Source of the DNA: Pegea sp. RAD2-039
Taxonomy: Eukaryota > Chordata > Thaliacea > Salpida > Salpidae
Length of the DNA: 64,000 bases
Reading direction: 5' to 3'
Assembly (NCBI GenBank): GCA_034620365.1
Contig: JAQGEQ010000376.1
Location: 112,001-176,000, forward strand
Every line of letters starts with the position of its first letter. Position 1 is the first letter of the stretch. The notes beneath the pieces were generated by a model. The model worked only from the letters and a program-made list of their open reading frames with translations, did no database searches and had not been told where the DNA came from. Position numbers and translations under genes: made by a program. Below are positions 10,936 to 23,278 of this stretch, in pieces.

Positions 10936-11745
10936 ATGAGACCTAACGTAAACTTTGAGGTATTTGTGATTTTTAACTATTACTCATTCAACATTAAATA
11001 ATTGATTAAAATGCTTACAATTATTGTTTTTAGTCGAGATTTAAAGGTTCTTTGTCGTTTTATAATTTAATAATTATCAAATTATTGTTTTTTAATTTTC
11101 TATAAACATATTTTTCTTTTTACTTTCATTGTATGCCCAAATTTGGTTTCTAAGATTAGCATGTGTTAATACTGATTTTCAAGTTATATTATTCTGTATA
11201 GAACAATGACCAACTTACTGAGGAAGAACTTGATGAACTGGTCAGAGTTCTCGAATATACAGCAGAGGACTATAGCAACATGGATATCATGGTAACACTT
11301 ACAAAACAAGGCTACTTTAAAACCATTTTTAAAAAAATGTTTTTTCATTAATAGTTGGAATGTAAAACAAGTTTTCTTACACTTATAAGTTTTTCCTATG
11401 TTTGCAGGAATTGAACAACATAGCTGTACAAATCATGATAGTGTTGCTTAAGTTGTTGGAAATTGGAAGAAGAGATCTATTTGAAATATTGATGCAGCGA
11501 CTAGTAATTACTTCTTATTTTAACAGAAAAAACAGCAGACATTCTTTTATTTATATTTTTTAGTTGTGATATTTTCTATTTAACAGTTTTATCTAAATCT
11601 TTTTTTAATTGAAATGACATATAAAACGAACTTAAATTTCATTTTCTAAATTTATTGTTTAGTTAACTTAATTTAACAAAACAGATATTTACTTAAGCTT
11701 GAAAAACCATTTTTAATTTTTCAGAATTTCATTCTTGCTGACTAG
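10936..11745 (+). CDS. Small four-exon helical protein, paralogue B (unit 2)
   Basis: Exons 10936-10959, 11202-11291, 11408-11503 and 11725-11745, all phase 0, 76 residues, stop TAG. Exon 1 is identical to paralogue A, but exons 2-4 differ at 35 of 68 residues without any indel. Conserved features are DQLT (11-14), the DYSNMD core (31-36), EIG (56-58) and FEILM (63-67). The third helix reads KLLEIGRRDLFEILM, more like a death-fold C-terminal helix pair than A does. The last exon encodes NFILAD in place of ESNLPE. Intron 1 is about 92% identical to unit 1, so replacement change is concentrated in and around the exons. Unrecognised family. Confidence 0.75.
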
Positions 11746-12492
11746 AAAGACTTCAGTCTTTAAGGTTGATTTATATTATGTTTTATTAGCTTATTTATTA
11801 TATTTTTTAACCGATGAAAGTATTTTCTAATTGTTGTAAATTTATTTAATAAATATTATTTTTCTATTAAAAGTTGAAAGAATCTCATGATCATAAAACT
11901 CTTTAAAATATAACAAACTTATATAATTATACAAAAAAAGGTAAGTAAATGAAAGTTTCATTCTGGTTAATAACTAATTACAAATTATCATTTTAAAGAT
12001 AAGCTAAAGGAATTTTGCTTTAAAATGGCAAAAATAATATCTATTAACTAAATAAATTTCTACAAATAAAAGAAATTTGATTTAACAGAAACAACATTCA
12101 ACATATGGAACTGGTTCCGAGGATATTTCTTCCACATTTCCTTGATGATATCTTCAGACTTTTGTTTTGTTGAGATTGTTGTTTCCAAATCAATATATAC
12201 AAATGATGGAGAAATTTCATTGTGTTTATTATCATTGAGTTTTAAGTTCAAAAATTAGAGAGTTCAGATTTTGATCAAATGAATTGATTGACATCAAAGT
12301 TTTTTTAGTTTGTTTGTTAAAAATAGTAATTAAACGAGCAACTTTAATTATTCTAAAAGCAGGTATAAAACATGTGTCAACTCCAATACAATTACAGTAC
12401 TAGATATAAAGAAATTGCAGAGGTGTAGTCGAACAAATCAAGAAAAATAATAAATTAGTTTATTTCTAAAATCTTTTTAACAAGTAATACAA

Positions 12493-12594
12493 TCAGATTA
12501 GAAACATGAAAAGAAAGTTGTCAACAAGAAAAATAATTTCATCAGCAGCCTTGATGCTATTAAACAGAGTCTTGTATTGAGTTTTGTTATTCAG
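12493..12594 (-). other. Conserved short minus-strand ORF in the gene 3' flank (example from unit 2)
   Basis: Behind a minus-strand attag acceptor the frame reads LNNKTQYKTLFNSIKAADE, then a hydrophobic IIFLVDNFLFMFLI and a stop. The bases to its right also read protein-like (DIDDEFWLLRFCWK), but an invariant TAG separates the two. It recurs in every unit at the same place. In units 1 and 8 a missing base in the A-run changes the hydrophobic end. Probably a relic; not a recognised family. Confidence 0.2.
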
Positions 12595-13277
12595 CTAATT
12601 TAGTAGTTTCACTGAAAATTTCCAACAAAACCGAAGCAGCCAAAACTCGTCATCAATGTCTTTAGCCAGATTAAATAATTTAAAGAGAAAAAAAAACTTA
12701 AAATTTGAAATAGCATAGGAAAGACTACTAAAAGAAATGATTTAAACTTTTAAGTAATCAATGTAAAAAGATGTAGAAGTATAAGAATAAAATTGATTGT
12801 AGCAGAAAAGGTGAATTTTCTAATATTAAATGACATCATTAATCATAAAAGACGATATAAAGATAACTGGAGAAAAAGCATACAACAAAATTTCATTTTG
12901 AAAGCAAAACACTCATCAGAAATTATTTTTTGTTCGAATTTAAATTTTTCAAAATTAATCTTGGTTTGCTGCGCTTTAGTTGGCTGATGAAATCTTCTAT
13001 GAAATCAAAGCTCTTTCAAAAAATGATGAAACTTGTCATTGCATCTTTCACTTTATAGATGTTTTCATGAAATTACTAAAAAAATTAGGGAAATTTTTGG
13101 TTTCCTGCTTGATAATTGGCAACTAGTCAAAAAATTATATTTTTTTAAGGATATAATTAAAATCTTTCTTAAATAATTACTTATTTAGATTGTCACAAAG
13201 TTTCATTCTCTTGATTGAAAGTTGTTTCCATCTTTATTAAGCATGAAGGGAACCGTAGATTTACTTTTGAGATCATG

Positions 13278-13589
13278 TGACGTCATTGATACGATTAAAG
13301 GGCGAAGGATGACGTCAGTATTATTTAATTATACTTTAATATAATATACTTACTTATGCTTCGCTGGTTAGCATTCTACATTCTAATTATTAAATTTGTA
13401 CCATAATGTAATAAAAGCGCAGTTTCATTTTGTGACTTGTATTTTATGATTGCTGATGACGTCATCTAAGAATATACAAGAAGTTGAGCACAAATCTTTC
13501 AGTTTCACAGAAATATTCTACAATTACGGCTACAACATCCATAAGAATTTTTTTCAGTTTTGACTTCAGTTCAATCAATGGTGACGTCA
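13278..13589. promoter_or_regulatory. CRE cluster, unit 2
   Basis: TGACGTCA at 13278, 13310, 13457 and 13582 (spacings 32, 147, 125). Confidence 0.7.
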
Positions 13590-13810
13590 CACAGCAACGA
13601 CACTCGTACTTGTGTAAACACTCTGTTAAGAGAAAAGGTATTTTTAATTAAATGCAAAATTTGAAAGTTTTAATAATTGAAGACTAGTAAGAATGGTTTT
13701 TTTAATTTTATAAATGATATTAGACTCAACTAGATAAAGAAGTTAGAAGAAGGTACTTTTAGGCGTATACAAATAGAAATTTTACTTTTATTTATTTATT
13801 AGAATAAATG

Positions 13811-13861
13811 TGAAGGAGGGTGCCTAAAGAGAGCACCTCTCGTTAACACACATTCTCACAA
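13811..13861 (-). mobile_element. Reversed SINE-tail fragment, unit 2
   Basis: gtgcctaaagagagcacctc and the following bases match the reverse complement of the SINE-like body in the type I tails (there read as ctctttaggcacgc and ttgttagtgagatgc). The tRNA head is absent. So the type II tails carry a truncated copy of the same family in opposite orientation. Confidence 0.45.
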
Positions 13862-14613
13862 ATTAGATAACTTGATGAGAACATTTCCTTATTTTTGCAA
13901 ATCTTTCACTTATATATTAACTTTTCCATTTACTACTCGTATACTATCTTTTACAATTACTAGTGCTACATCTTTTCCTAACATTTTAATTCTTTTGAAA
14001 ACTGTTTATAAAATTGATAAAAACGAACTTGTGATTTGCTGTAATTTTTCCTTTTCTATTTCTTTAATCATGTTAAATTTAATAATGCTGAATCTGTTTA
14101 AACATTAAAATTTGGATTAGAATATTATTTTCTACTAATTAGACGAAGATGTCATACTTATCTCATTCTACTTATCTACAGTAGAATATATACACTTCTG
14201 TTTCAAAGAATTAAAAATTCAGAACTTTTTGTTCAGAAAAATTATTTTAGTTCTGCTTTAATAATCTTTTTAAATTTTGTTTGAAAGTTTGATGTCTTTC
14301 ATTGGGATGATGAGAGTGCGGATTTATAATAAATTAATCTAATGGTTTGCAGTGGAGAAAAGTAAAATCTCTTATGTAGCTAGCCCAGGACTTCTTCTCC
14401 TAAATTTTTGTAGAAGAGTATAATTATGATGTCTTTGATCACATGGAACTATTTTCAAATCCTCCAAATTGTTGATAATATATAAGATAGTATTCAGTTT
14501 GATTTTCCTTCTATTATCTTGACCTATACAAGGTTTGAAAAATGACATACCTTAGTTTATTTGTCCAAAAACATTTGAAAACTATTTGAATCTTCCCTCT
14601 GTTGTTTTCCCTC

Positions 14614-14693
14614 TTATGAAGTAGATTGTTTTTTTGCCAATTGTTTTGTATCACAGGAACTTGGACAGCCGTTTTTGCTTGCTACTTGCATTA
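14614..14693 (-). other. Cys-containing terminal exon-like segment, unit 2
   Basis: On the minus strand a ttacag acceptor (AG at 14695-14694) opens a short frame encoding MQVASKNGCPSSCDTK, then a Lys/Gln/Ser-rich end and stop TAA. The CPxSC core is kept in all six copies, although the intervening codons vary. It could be the last exon of a minus-strand gene encoding a Cys-containing peptide, or a relic. I could not find a convincing preceding exon: the tract to its right has a ttttcag acceptor but stops in all frames. No family recognised. Confidence 0.35.
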
Positions 14694-16464
14694 CTGTAAC
14701 CAATAAGGCTGATAAATCCTTTTAACAAAATTTCTTCATTCAAACTCTTTTGTCAGAAACTCTAAGATATCAAAAACAAATTATTTTGGCTGAAAAATTC
14801 ACAAAAGTAGAAGTTAAAGAAGACTCGATTTTACACAGAATCAAAGCTAGTAAGAAGAAAATGTTCAGTTTTGAAATTTCTGTTTGCTATCTGTAAATTG
14901 AAATAACTAATTTTAAAGGATATTCCGAGAAATGACTCTAAGACTTTTAGATATATTGGAAACTTAGAGAAAATATTAAAAATTAGAAAGTTAGAAACAG
15001 AAAAGTTATTAGCAAATTAATCTTTTTTTTAAAAAACATATCTAAACATTTTACACATTTTTGAGTCTAAACAATTTTTAAAATGTACAATTTTAGTTAA
15101 ATTATTTGCAACTTGTTCATAAAATTTATTATTTTAATTAAAACTTAAAAGGTTAGTAGAATTTCATTTATATAAATAATAATAAAAATATATTACATAT
15201 GAATAATCTTTTAAAGTCATTAAGTTTAAGTAAAAAAAGTTTGATATAAGTAAATGTATAAGGTATAAATATATATAAAAATAAGCATAAGGAACACAAT
15301 TGTTTAAAAATTTACTTAAATCAAGAAATTTACTTTTTTTATCAGAAAATATTTTATAATAGAAATCTTTGTAGCAAACCTGACCCCTCCTTAATATTAT
15401 ATTTTTCTTAGTGGTGAAAATTTGATAAAAATAACATATAAAAAATATTATAAACAGTAAAAATCAAGATATATTTGGTGAAAAACCTCCAATGTAACAA
15501 CCTTATAAATTTGACATAAATACAAGCGCGTAGTTTCATTCTATAGTATAAATTAAATTTTTACCTTCTTAAATTTAAATAAATAGATTAATTTTCGAAG
15601 TATTAACAACATTTTTTTAGGTTCAACAGATTATAATTATTTCTAACAAGTTCAGTCAACTCTTTTAACTTTATATAAAAACTTAACAACATTCATTATA
15701 GTTCAAGCCATCAAATAGAATTTAAATTTTTTAAATATATTTTATAGACAATATACTACGAACCCATACTTGGTAAGCTGTTAATAATATATATGTTTGC
15801 TAAGTACATCATAAGTCTAAATAAAATTATTCAATCTTTTTGAATTTGAATAAATCTTAATTGACACTAAACAATAATATAAACAATTAAAAGAAAAATT
15901 TTAATTTGGTTATTTTTAATTTTAATTTAATATATAATTATTTAGATGCTATAACACAAGAAACACAGTAAAGGTATAATATGGAAAAAATAATACGAAT
16001 TTTTTTCAAACTTTAATAAACAATAAAACAAAATATAATATTTTAAATAGAGTTTTTCAGCACTTAAACAAAATTATAAATTAGTTTATTGTAATAAGAC
16101 GGTTAGGTCATCAAATTTCTTAGCAAAAGAAGATAGACAAATGAAGTTAAAACATAAAACAAAGCTTTTAATTATATTCATTGAAAAACTACTTACTAAA
16201 TTTTTGTTTATTATTAAAAAACTCCCTTAAACTTTTAAAGTTTGTCTATGTAGCACATGAGTTTTTGTTTACTTAAAAAATTGAACGAGAATGGCTATTT
16301 TCAAATTATATTTTAAAACTTAAACACTCGAAAGTGCTTTTTAGCTTATTTTAATAACTTTTAATCACCTAAATAGTATTTCTGAATAATATTATCTAAT
16401 ATTTGAGATCAATTAGTGCAGAACAATTTTTATAAACCAAAAGCTTCAACTTTAATGTTGAAAA

Positions 16465-16719
16465 TCAGTTTGAAGATATTGCAAAAGTCTGTATAAAAAT
16501 CAAACAAGAACTCAAAAAAAAAACTATTTTTATTACTTTTATTAAAAATAAAGTATCTGGGTTTGTAATCAGTCCCCTGGCATCAATGATTTCCACGCTG
16601 GATAGTACAGTCAGCTTGGTGTCATCCTTTATAAAAGAAGAAAATAATTTCAGTTGATGGAAACTTGTTATCTTGTTTGCGTCAAACTTCCAGTCTGTTA
16701 AGTTCTGGAGCGTCTTCAA
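16465..16719 (-). pseudogene. Exon-like block 'TDWKF', unit 3 (type II end)
   Basis: The WKFDANKITSFHQLKLF core and DARGLITNPDTL are kept. The frame then enters a different A+T-rich end (hydrophobic, SSCLIFIQTFAISSN), because type II leaders lack the next block. An upstream TGA appears where units 1 and 2 are open. Confidence 0.3.
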
Positions 16720-18054
16720 GACGTGTTCACGTTCCGTGTCTTTATGCAGAAGACAGTTATAAGTTCATACAAGTCTTTCTTGCTCTTTTTACCCAGTTTC
16801 TCGGTACTTACTGCTGCTGGTGTGTCAATGAGTCAGACAGGACACCTTTCTTTCAAAAACTCTTAGAAGATAAAATCTCGTTTGAAGATATTGTTGTTAA
16901 AATAAAATTAAAAATTTTTAAATAAAATTTTCTGTGAAACTTTAGTTTGAACAAATTCTTCTCTCTTATGGATTCATCAGGTTATAAATTAGGCAAATCA
17001 TAGTTTTTAATTTATATGAATATAATTACCGAATTTTAATTTTTTTAAATGTAAATAGCAATATCTAGTTGTAAACGTTATGCAAATTACTACAGCGAAA
17101 TGGTTTGCATAGTTTTTTTTAAAGTAAACTTGAGACTACAAACTGAGCTTAGTATTATTTTAAAGGCTACTTTACTAAATTTAGTTTCTGAAAACATATT
17201 TAAATCGTCTAAAGAAATTAAAAGACCAATACTTCAGTAAACCGTTTTGATGCACTATCTCCTAAAATCAAACAAACAATCAAAATTATGCCAAGTTAGT
17301 AATTATGTAGAAGAAATTTTAGGTTTTTAATTTTTTTACAGCAAAAAAAAAATTAAATATTTTTCAACAAAATTATTTAATTAAACTTGAAAAGAAATAG
17401 AAAATGAGAATATAACGAAAGCTTTATCAATTGTCATATACACAGTTGTACAAAAATTGTGGTCAATTTAGGTCAATAAATTGAGACTTCTAAATTAAAT
17501 ATTATTCTAAAACTGGAATTTAATATAAAATTATGATTTCAAGGTTAGCTAGAAGAACAAAAGTTATTTGAATCAAAAAAATATTTATCAAAAAATAAAA
17601 CTAAAATACTTTTAAAAGTCATATGTTCTGGTGTGATTCACCTCAAAAATTTAAATGTTTTTATAAAAGTTGCAAAGCCATATTCAAGTGTAAAATTTTA
17701 ATCTAACATTTACTTATAGAAGTAATTTTCAAGCAAAACATAATTTTAAATTCTACTAAGTTAACTCTAAATCTCTTTTGTAGAAGTTTTTTAGAAAATT
17801 GCTGATTTTAAGAAGGTTTATTAAATTGTAACAACGTTAGACTGCAAATTTGCTTCTGAAACATTTCTTATCTATTAATAAATTTTTTACAGTTAAAATC
17901 TACGCAAAAATGAGTTTGGCTTGTAAAGCTTTCTAGTTTTCAACTATTTAGCTACAGCGGTTTATCTCCCTTTATTGATTAATTAGTTAACTAAGCAAAA
18001 CATAACTAATATTACCAGGAAGATGTAACTAAGATGCAGTTCATTATATAAACA

Positions 18055-18180
18055 TGTTAAAAAATGCTACTTAATATTGAAAATAATCTTAGAATTATTG
18101 GAGAACAATTCAGGAATCCTAATAAGTTTTTGCTTTCTGACAAAACTCAAGAATTATCTTATTTTTACTTACCTTAAAGA
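18055..18180 (+). pseudogene. Broken 69-codon-type ORF, unit 3
   Basis: Several replacements (for example LLSDKTQ for LLFVKTQ), then an early TAA after FYLP. Confidence 0.28.
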
Positions 18181-19219
18181 AATGTTTCCCAAATGTTTTG
18201 TTATGATCTTTTTTCTAAAATTGAAATCAAAAATACATTTTTAAATGTAAATCTAACAAGCTAGGAACAATAGAGCATTTCAGTTGCACTAAATGAAATT
18301 AAATTTGTTCTAATATTTACATTTTTATCTAGTGGAAAGAATAATTATCAATTAATACGTAAACATTATAACGTGGAAAAATATTTTGATTGAACACTCT
18401 TTTTAGTATTATGATACTAAAGTAAAAATTTAATTTTACAAAAATCTCCATTCTTAAAATCATGATTAAATGAATAGAGAAAGGAATTTTTACTAAAGTA
18501 TTTTCTACAGTTTATAAATTGTAATATTTTAAATATTTCTTTGTAGTCTGAAACTCAAAGATATAATTAAATTTTGTAAAGTAGTATGTGTTGTGCTTAA
18601 TGATAATTATATATCTTTTTTGATGTTTAATATATCTTAAAATTAGTAAACTGTAACTTTTATGTAGGAACGTAAGTAAACAATCAGAAATAGTAAAAAA
18701 AAAATTAATTATAGATAATTTATATGTATAAGTTTAATACTTATCTTAGTCGAAGAATTAAATCAAAATAAAAAATTGTTTTGATAAGATTAGAGGGAAA
18801 AACTAAATAAACAGAAGATTTCTTTTTTAATAATTTTTTATGTAATTTTAAAGCTAAGAAGTTACAGTATCTTGTACTTCAGTTGTATGTTTAAAGTAAC
18901 TGTAAGCTAATGTTTGAATCAAGTTGGTTTTTCTTGTAATTAATTAAATAACTAGGTATAATTTTTTGTGTAAAATCTTCTACAAGTTGAGTAAAATTTC
19001 TTTACCACTTTTTTCAAAAAGAATTTATGGTGCTTAATTTAAATTGGTTAACACTAATATTTAAAATAAAATATGCTCTATATTTATCAAGACTTTTCAC
19101 TTCAAGAATAAAAAAATTGGCATTAATGTTTTGAAAGTAAAATTAAATCATTACTTTACATTTCAGTGACTTTTTGTTAAAATTTTGTGAAATTTTGAGC
19201 CTCGAAAACGTCTATTAAG

Positions 19220-20032
19220 ATGAGACCTAACGTAAACTTTGAGGTATTGGTGATTTTTTACTGTTACTCATTCAACATTAAATAATTGATTAAAATGCTT
19301 AGAATTATTGTTTTTTAGTCGAGATTTAAAGGTTCTTTGTCGTTTTATAATTTAATAATTATCAAATTATCATTTTTAATTTTCTATAAACTTATTTTTC
19401 ATTTAAATTTCATTGTATGCCTAAATTTGATTTCTAAGACTAGCACGTGTTAATACCGATTTTAAAGTTATATTATTCTTTATAGAACAGTGACCAACTT
19501 ACTGATGAGGAACTCAATTTAGTTGTTAAAATTCTTGAATTTGCAGCAAAGGACTACAGTAACATGGATTTTATGGTAAAACTTACAAACCATAAAGCTA
19601 TTTAAAAGCTTATTATGAAAAAATATGTTTAATTAATAATTAGAATGTAAAACAAGTTTTTTTCTCCGGACTTGTAAATTTTGCCCATGTTTGCAGGAAT
19701 TGCGCGACGTAACTGAGGAAATGATGAATCTTCTGTTTAGATTCGAGGAAATTGGAACAAGAAATGCATTTGAAATATTAATGAAGCAACTGGTAATTAC
19801 TTCTTTTTAAAAAGAATAAACATCTGACATTGTTTGATATATATTTTTTAGTCGTGATACTTTTTATTTACCAGTTTTGTCTAAATCTTTATTTAATTTA
19901 AATGACATATAAAACGAACTTAAATATCATTTTCTAAATTTAATGTTTAGCTAATGCCGTTAAACAAAACAGATATTTATTTAAACTTGAAAAACCATAT
20001 AAATTTTTTAGGAGTCTAATCTTCCTGAATAA
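19220..20032 (+). CDS. Small helical protein, paralogue A (unit 3)
   Basis: Exons 19220-19243, 19486-19575, 19697-19792 and 20012-20032, stop TAA. Differs from the unit 1 product only by K60R, plus one silent Leu change (ttg to tta) shared with units 4 and 7. All splice sites are intact. Confidence 0.74.
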
Positions 20033-21556
20033 GAAGACTTCATCTCATAAGGTTAACTTATTATAATTTTTAATAGCTTATTTATTAAATTATTTAACCA
20101 ATGAAAGTATTTTCTAATTGTTATAAATTTATTCTATAAATATAATTTTTCTATTAAAAGTTGAAAGAAACTCATTATCATAAAAATCTTTAAAATATAA
20201 CAAACTTATATTAATATACAAAAAATGGCAGTAAATTAAAGTTTCATTTTGGTTTATAACTTATTATAAATTATCATTTTAAGAATAAGCTAAATGAATT
20301 TCCGTTTAAAATGACAAAATCATATCCTTTAACTAAATTAATTTCTACAACTAAATGAAATTTTATTTAATAGAAACATCATTCAACATATGGAACTGGT
20401 TCTGAGGATATTTCTTCCACATTTCCTTGATGATATCTTCAGACTTTTGTTTTGTTGAGCTTGTTGTTTCCAAATCAATATATACAAATGATGGAGAAAT
20501 TTCATTGTGTTTATTATCACTGAGTTTTAAGTACAAACTTTAGAGAGTTCAGATTTTGGTCAAATGAGTTTATTGTCATCAAAGTTTTTTTAGTTTGTTT
20601 GTTAAGAATAGTAATTAAACAAGCAACTTTAATTAATCTAAAAGCAGGTATAAAACATGTGTCAACTCCAATACAGTACTAGATATAAAGAAATTGCAGA
20701 GGTGTAGTCGAACAAATCAAGAAAAATAATAAATTAGTTTATTTCTAAAATATTTTATAACAAGTAATACAATCAGATTAGAAACATGAAAAGAAAGTTG
20801 TCAACAAGAAAAATAATTTCATCAGCAGCCTTTATGCTATTAAACAGAGTCTTGTATTAAGTTTTGTTATTCAGCTAATTTAGTAGTTTCACTGCAAATT
20901 TCCAACAAAACCGAAGCAGCCAAAACTCGTCATCAATGTCTTTAGCCAGATTAAATAAAACTAACGAATAAAAAAACTTAAAATTTGAAATAGCATAGGA
21001 AAGACTACTAAAAGAAATGATTTAAACTTTTAAGTGATCAATGTAAAAAGATGTAGAAGTATAAGTCTAAAATTGATTGTAGCAGAAAAGGTTAATTTTC
21101 TAATATTAAATGACATTATTAAGCATAAAATACGATATAAAGATAACTGGAGAAAAAGAATACAACAAAATTTTATTTTGAAAACAAAACACTCATCAGA
21201 AATTATTATTTATTTGAATTTATGATTTTCAAATACAATCTTGGTTTGCTGCGCTTTAGTTGGCTGATGAAATACTCTATGAAATCAAAGCTCTTTCAAA
21301 AAATGATGAAACTTGTCATTGCAGCTTTCACTTTATAGATGTTTTCATGAAATTACTAAAAAAACTAGGGAAATTTCTGGTTTCCTGCTTGATAATTGGC
21401 AACTAGTCAAAAAATTATGTTATTTAAGGATATAATTAAAATCTTTCTTAAATACTTACTTAGTTAGATTGTCACAAAGTTTTATTCTCTTGATTAAAAG
21501 TTGTTACCAACTTTATTAAGCATGAAGGGAACCGTAGATTTACTTTTGAAATCATG

Positions 21557-21867
21557 TGACGTCATTGATACGATTAAAGGGCAAAGGATGACGTCAGCAT
21601 TATTCAATTATACTTTAACTGAATATACTTACTTATGCTTCGCTGGTTAGCATTCAACATTCTAATTATTACATTTGCACCATGATGTAATAAAAGCGCA
21701 GTTTTATTTTGTGACTTGTATTTTATGATTGCTGATGACGTCATCTAAGAATATACAAGAAGTTGAGCACAAATCTTTCAGTTTCACAGAAATTTTCTAC
21801 AATTACGGCTACAACATCCATAAGAATTTTTTCAGTTTTGACTTCAGTTCAATCAATGGTGACGTCA
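21557..21867. promoter_or_regulatory. CRE cluster, unit 3 (first)
   Basis: TGACGTCA at 21557, 21589, 21736 and 21860 (spacings 32, 147, 124). A duplicated fourth segment downstream carries a decayed site, TGACGTAA, at 22159. Confidence 0.7.
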
Positions 21868-22019
21868 CACAGCAACGACACTCGTACTTGTGTAAACACT
21901 CTGTTCAGAGAAAATAATAATAATCATCTTATTATGATAATAATAAGAATTATCTTATAAATTCATGAAATTTTAGTAAAAAAGTTGGAAATAAAAAAAT
22001 TTTGAGATATAAGTATGTA

Positions 22020-22090
22020 TATAAATGTATATAAATAAAATTTATATAAATAATAATAATAATATATATATATTATAATAATATTTTATG
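22020..22090. repeat. AT/AAT microsatellite at tail junction, unit 3
   Basis: A run of aataataataatatatata-type sequence just before the jump near 22138. The same tract stands at about 39850-39895 in unit 5. Such tracts are plausible breakpoints. Confidence 0.5.
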
Positions 22091-22387
22091 ATAGAAATCT
22101 TCGTAGTAAACCTAACACCTCCTTAATATTATAATTTTGACTTCAGTTCAATCAATGGTGACGTAACACAGCAACGACACTCGTACTTGTGTAAATACTC
22201 TGTTAAGAGAAAAGGTATTTTTAATTAAATGCAAAATTTGAAAGTTTTAATAATTGAAGACTGGTAAGAATGGTTTTTTTAATTTTATAAATGATATTAG
22301 ACTCAACTAGATAAAGAAGTTAGAAGGAGGTACTTTTGGGCGTATACAAATATAAATTTTACTTTTATTTATTAATTAGAATAAATG

Positions 22388-22440
22388 TGAAGGAGGGTGC
22401 CTAAAGAGAGCACCTCTCGTTAACACACATTCTCACAAAT
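22388..22440 (-). mobile_element. Reversed SINE-tail fragment, unit 3
   Basis: Same headless reversed fragment as at 13811, in the type II part of the composite tail. Confidence 0.45.
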
Positions 22441-23201
22441 TAGATAACTTGATGATAACATTTCCTTATTTTATTTTTGCAAATCTTTCACCTATATATT
22501 AACTTTTCCATTTACTACTCGTACACAATCTTTTACAATTACTAGTACTACATCTTTTCCTAACATTTTAATTCTTTTGAAAATTGTTTGTTTATAAAAT
22601 TGATAAGAACGAACTTGTGATTTGCTGTAATTTTTCCTTTTCTATTTTTTTAATCATGTTAAATTTAATAATGCTGAATCTCTTTAAACATTAATAGTTG
22701 GATTAAAATATTATTTTCTACTAATTAGACGAAGATGTCATAGTTATCTCATTCTACTTATCTACAGTAGAATATGTACACTTCTGTTTCAAAGAATTAA
22801 AAATTCAGAACTTTTTGTTCAGAAAAATTATTTTAGTTCTACTTTAATAATCTTTTTAAATTTTGTTTGAAAGTTTGATGTCTTTCATTGGGATGATGAG
22901 AGTGCAGATTTATAATAAATTAATCTAATGGTTTGCAGTGGAGAAAAGTAAAATCTCTTATGTAGCTAGCCCAGGACTTCTTCTCCTAAATTTGTGTAGA
23001 AGAGTATAATTATGATGTCTATGATCACATGGAACTATTTTCATACTTCTCCAAATTGTTGATAATATATAGGATAGTATTCAGTTTGATTTTCCTTCTA
23101 TTATATTGACCTATACAAGGTTTGAAAAGTGACATACCTTAGTTTATTTGTCCAAAAACATTTTGAAAACGATTTGAATCTTCCCTCTGTTGTTTTCTCT
23201 C

Positions 23202-23278
23202 TTATGAAGCAGTTTGTTTTTTGCCGTTTTTTGTATCACAGGAACCTGGACAGCCTTTTTTGCTTGCTACTTGTACTC
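23202..23278 (-). other. Cys-containing exon-like segment, unit 3 (first copy)
   Basis: Acceptor ttgttacag, frame VQVASKKGCPGSCDTKNGKK, then QTAS and stop TAA at the same place as in unit 2. No ATG. Confidence 0.35.

Larger units (their letters stand above)
7246..15759. repeat. Tandem unit 2 (type I start, gene B, type II tail)
   Basis: The first 3.6 kb is almost identical to unit 1. The unit then carries the divergent paralogue B (10936-11745). After the CRE cluster (13278-13589) the sequence leaves the type I tail and enters a 2.1 kb type II tail (about 13630-15759). That tail contains a reversed SINE-tail fragment and a minus-strand exon-like segment (14614-14693); otherwise I see only A+T-rich sequence in it. 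Units 2 and 5 are the only ones carrying paralogue B. Confidence 0.95.
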
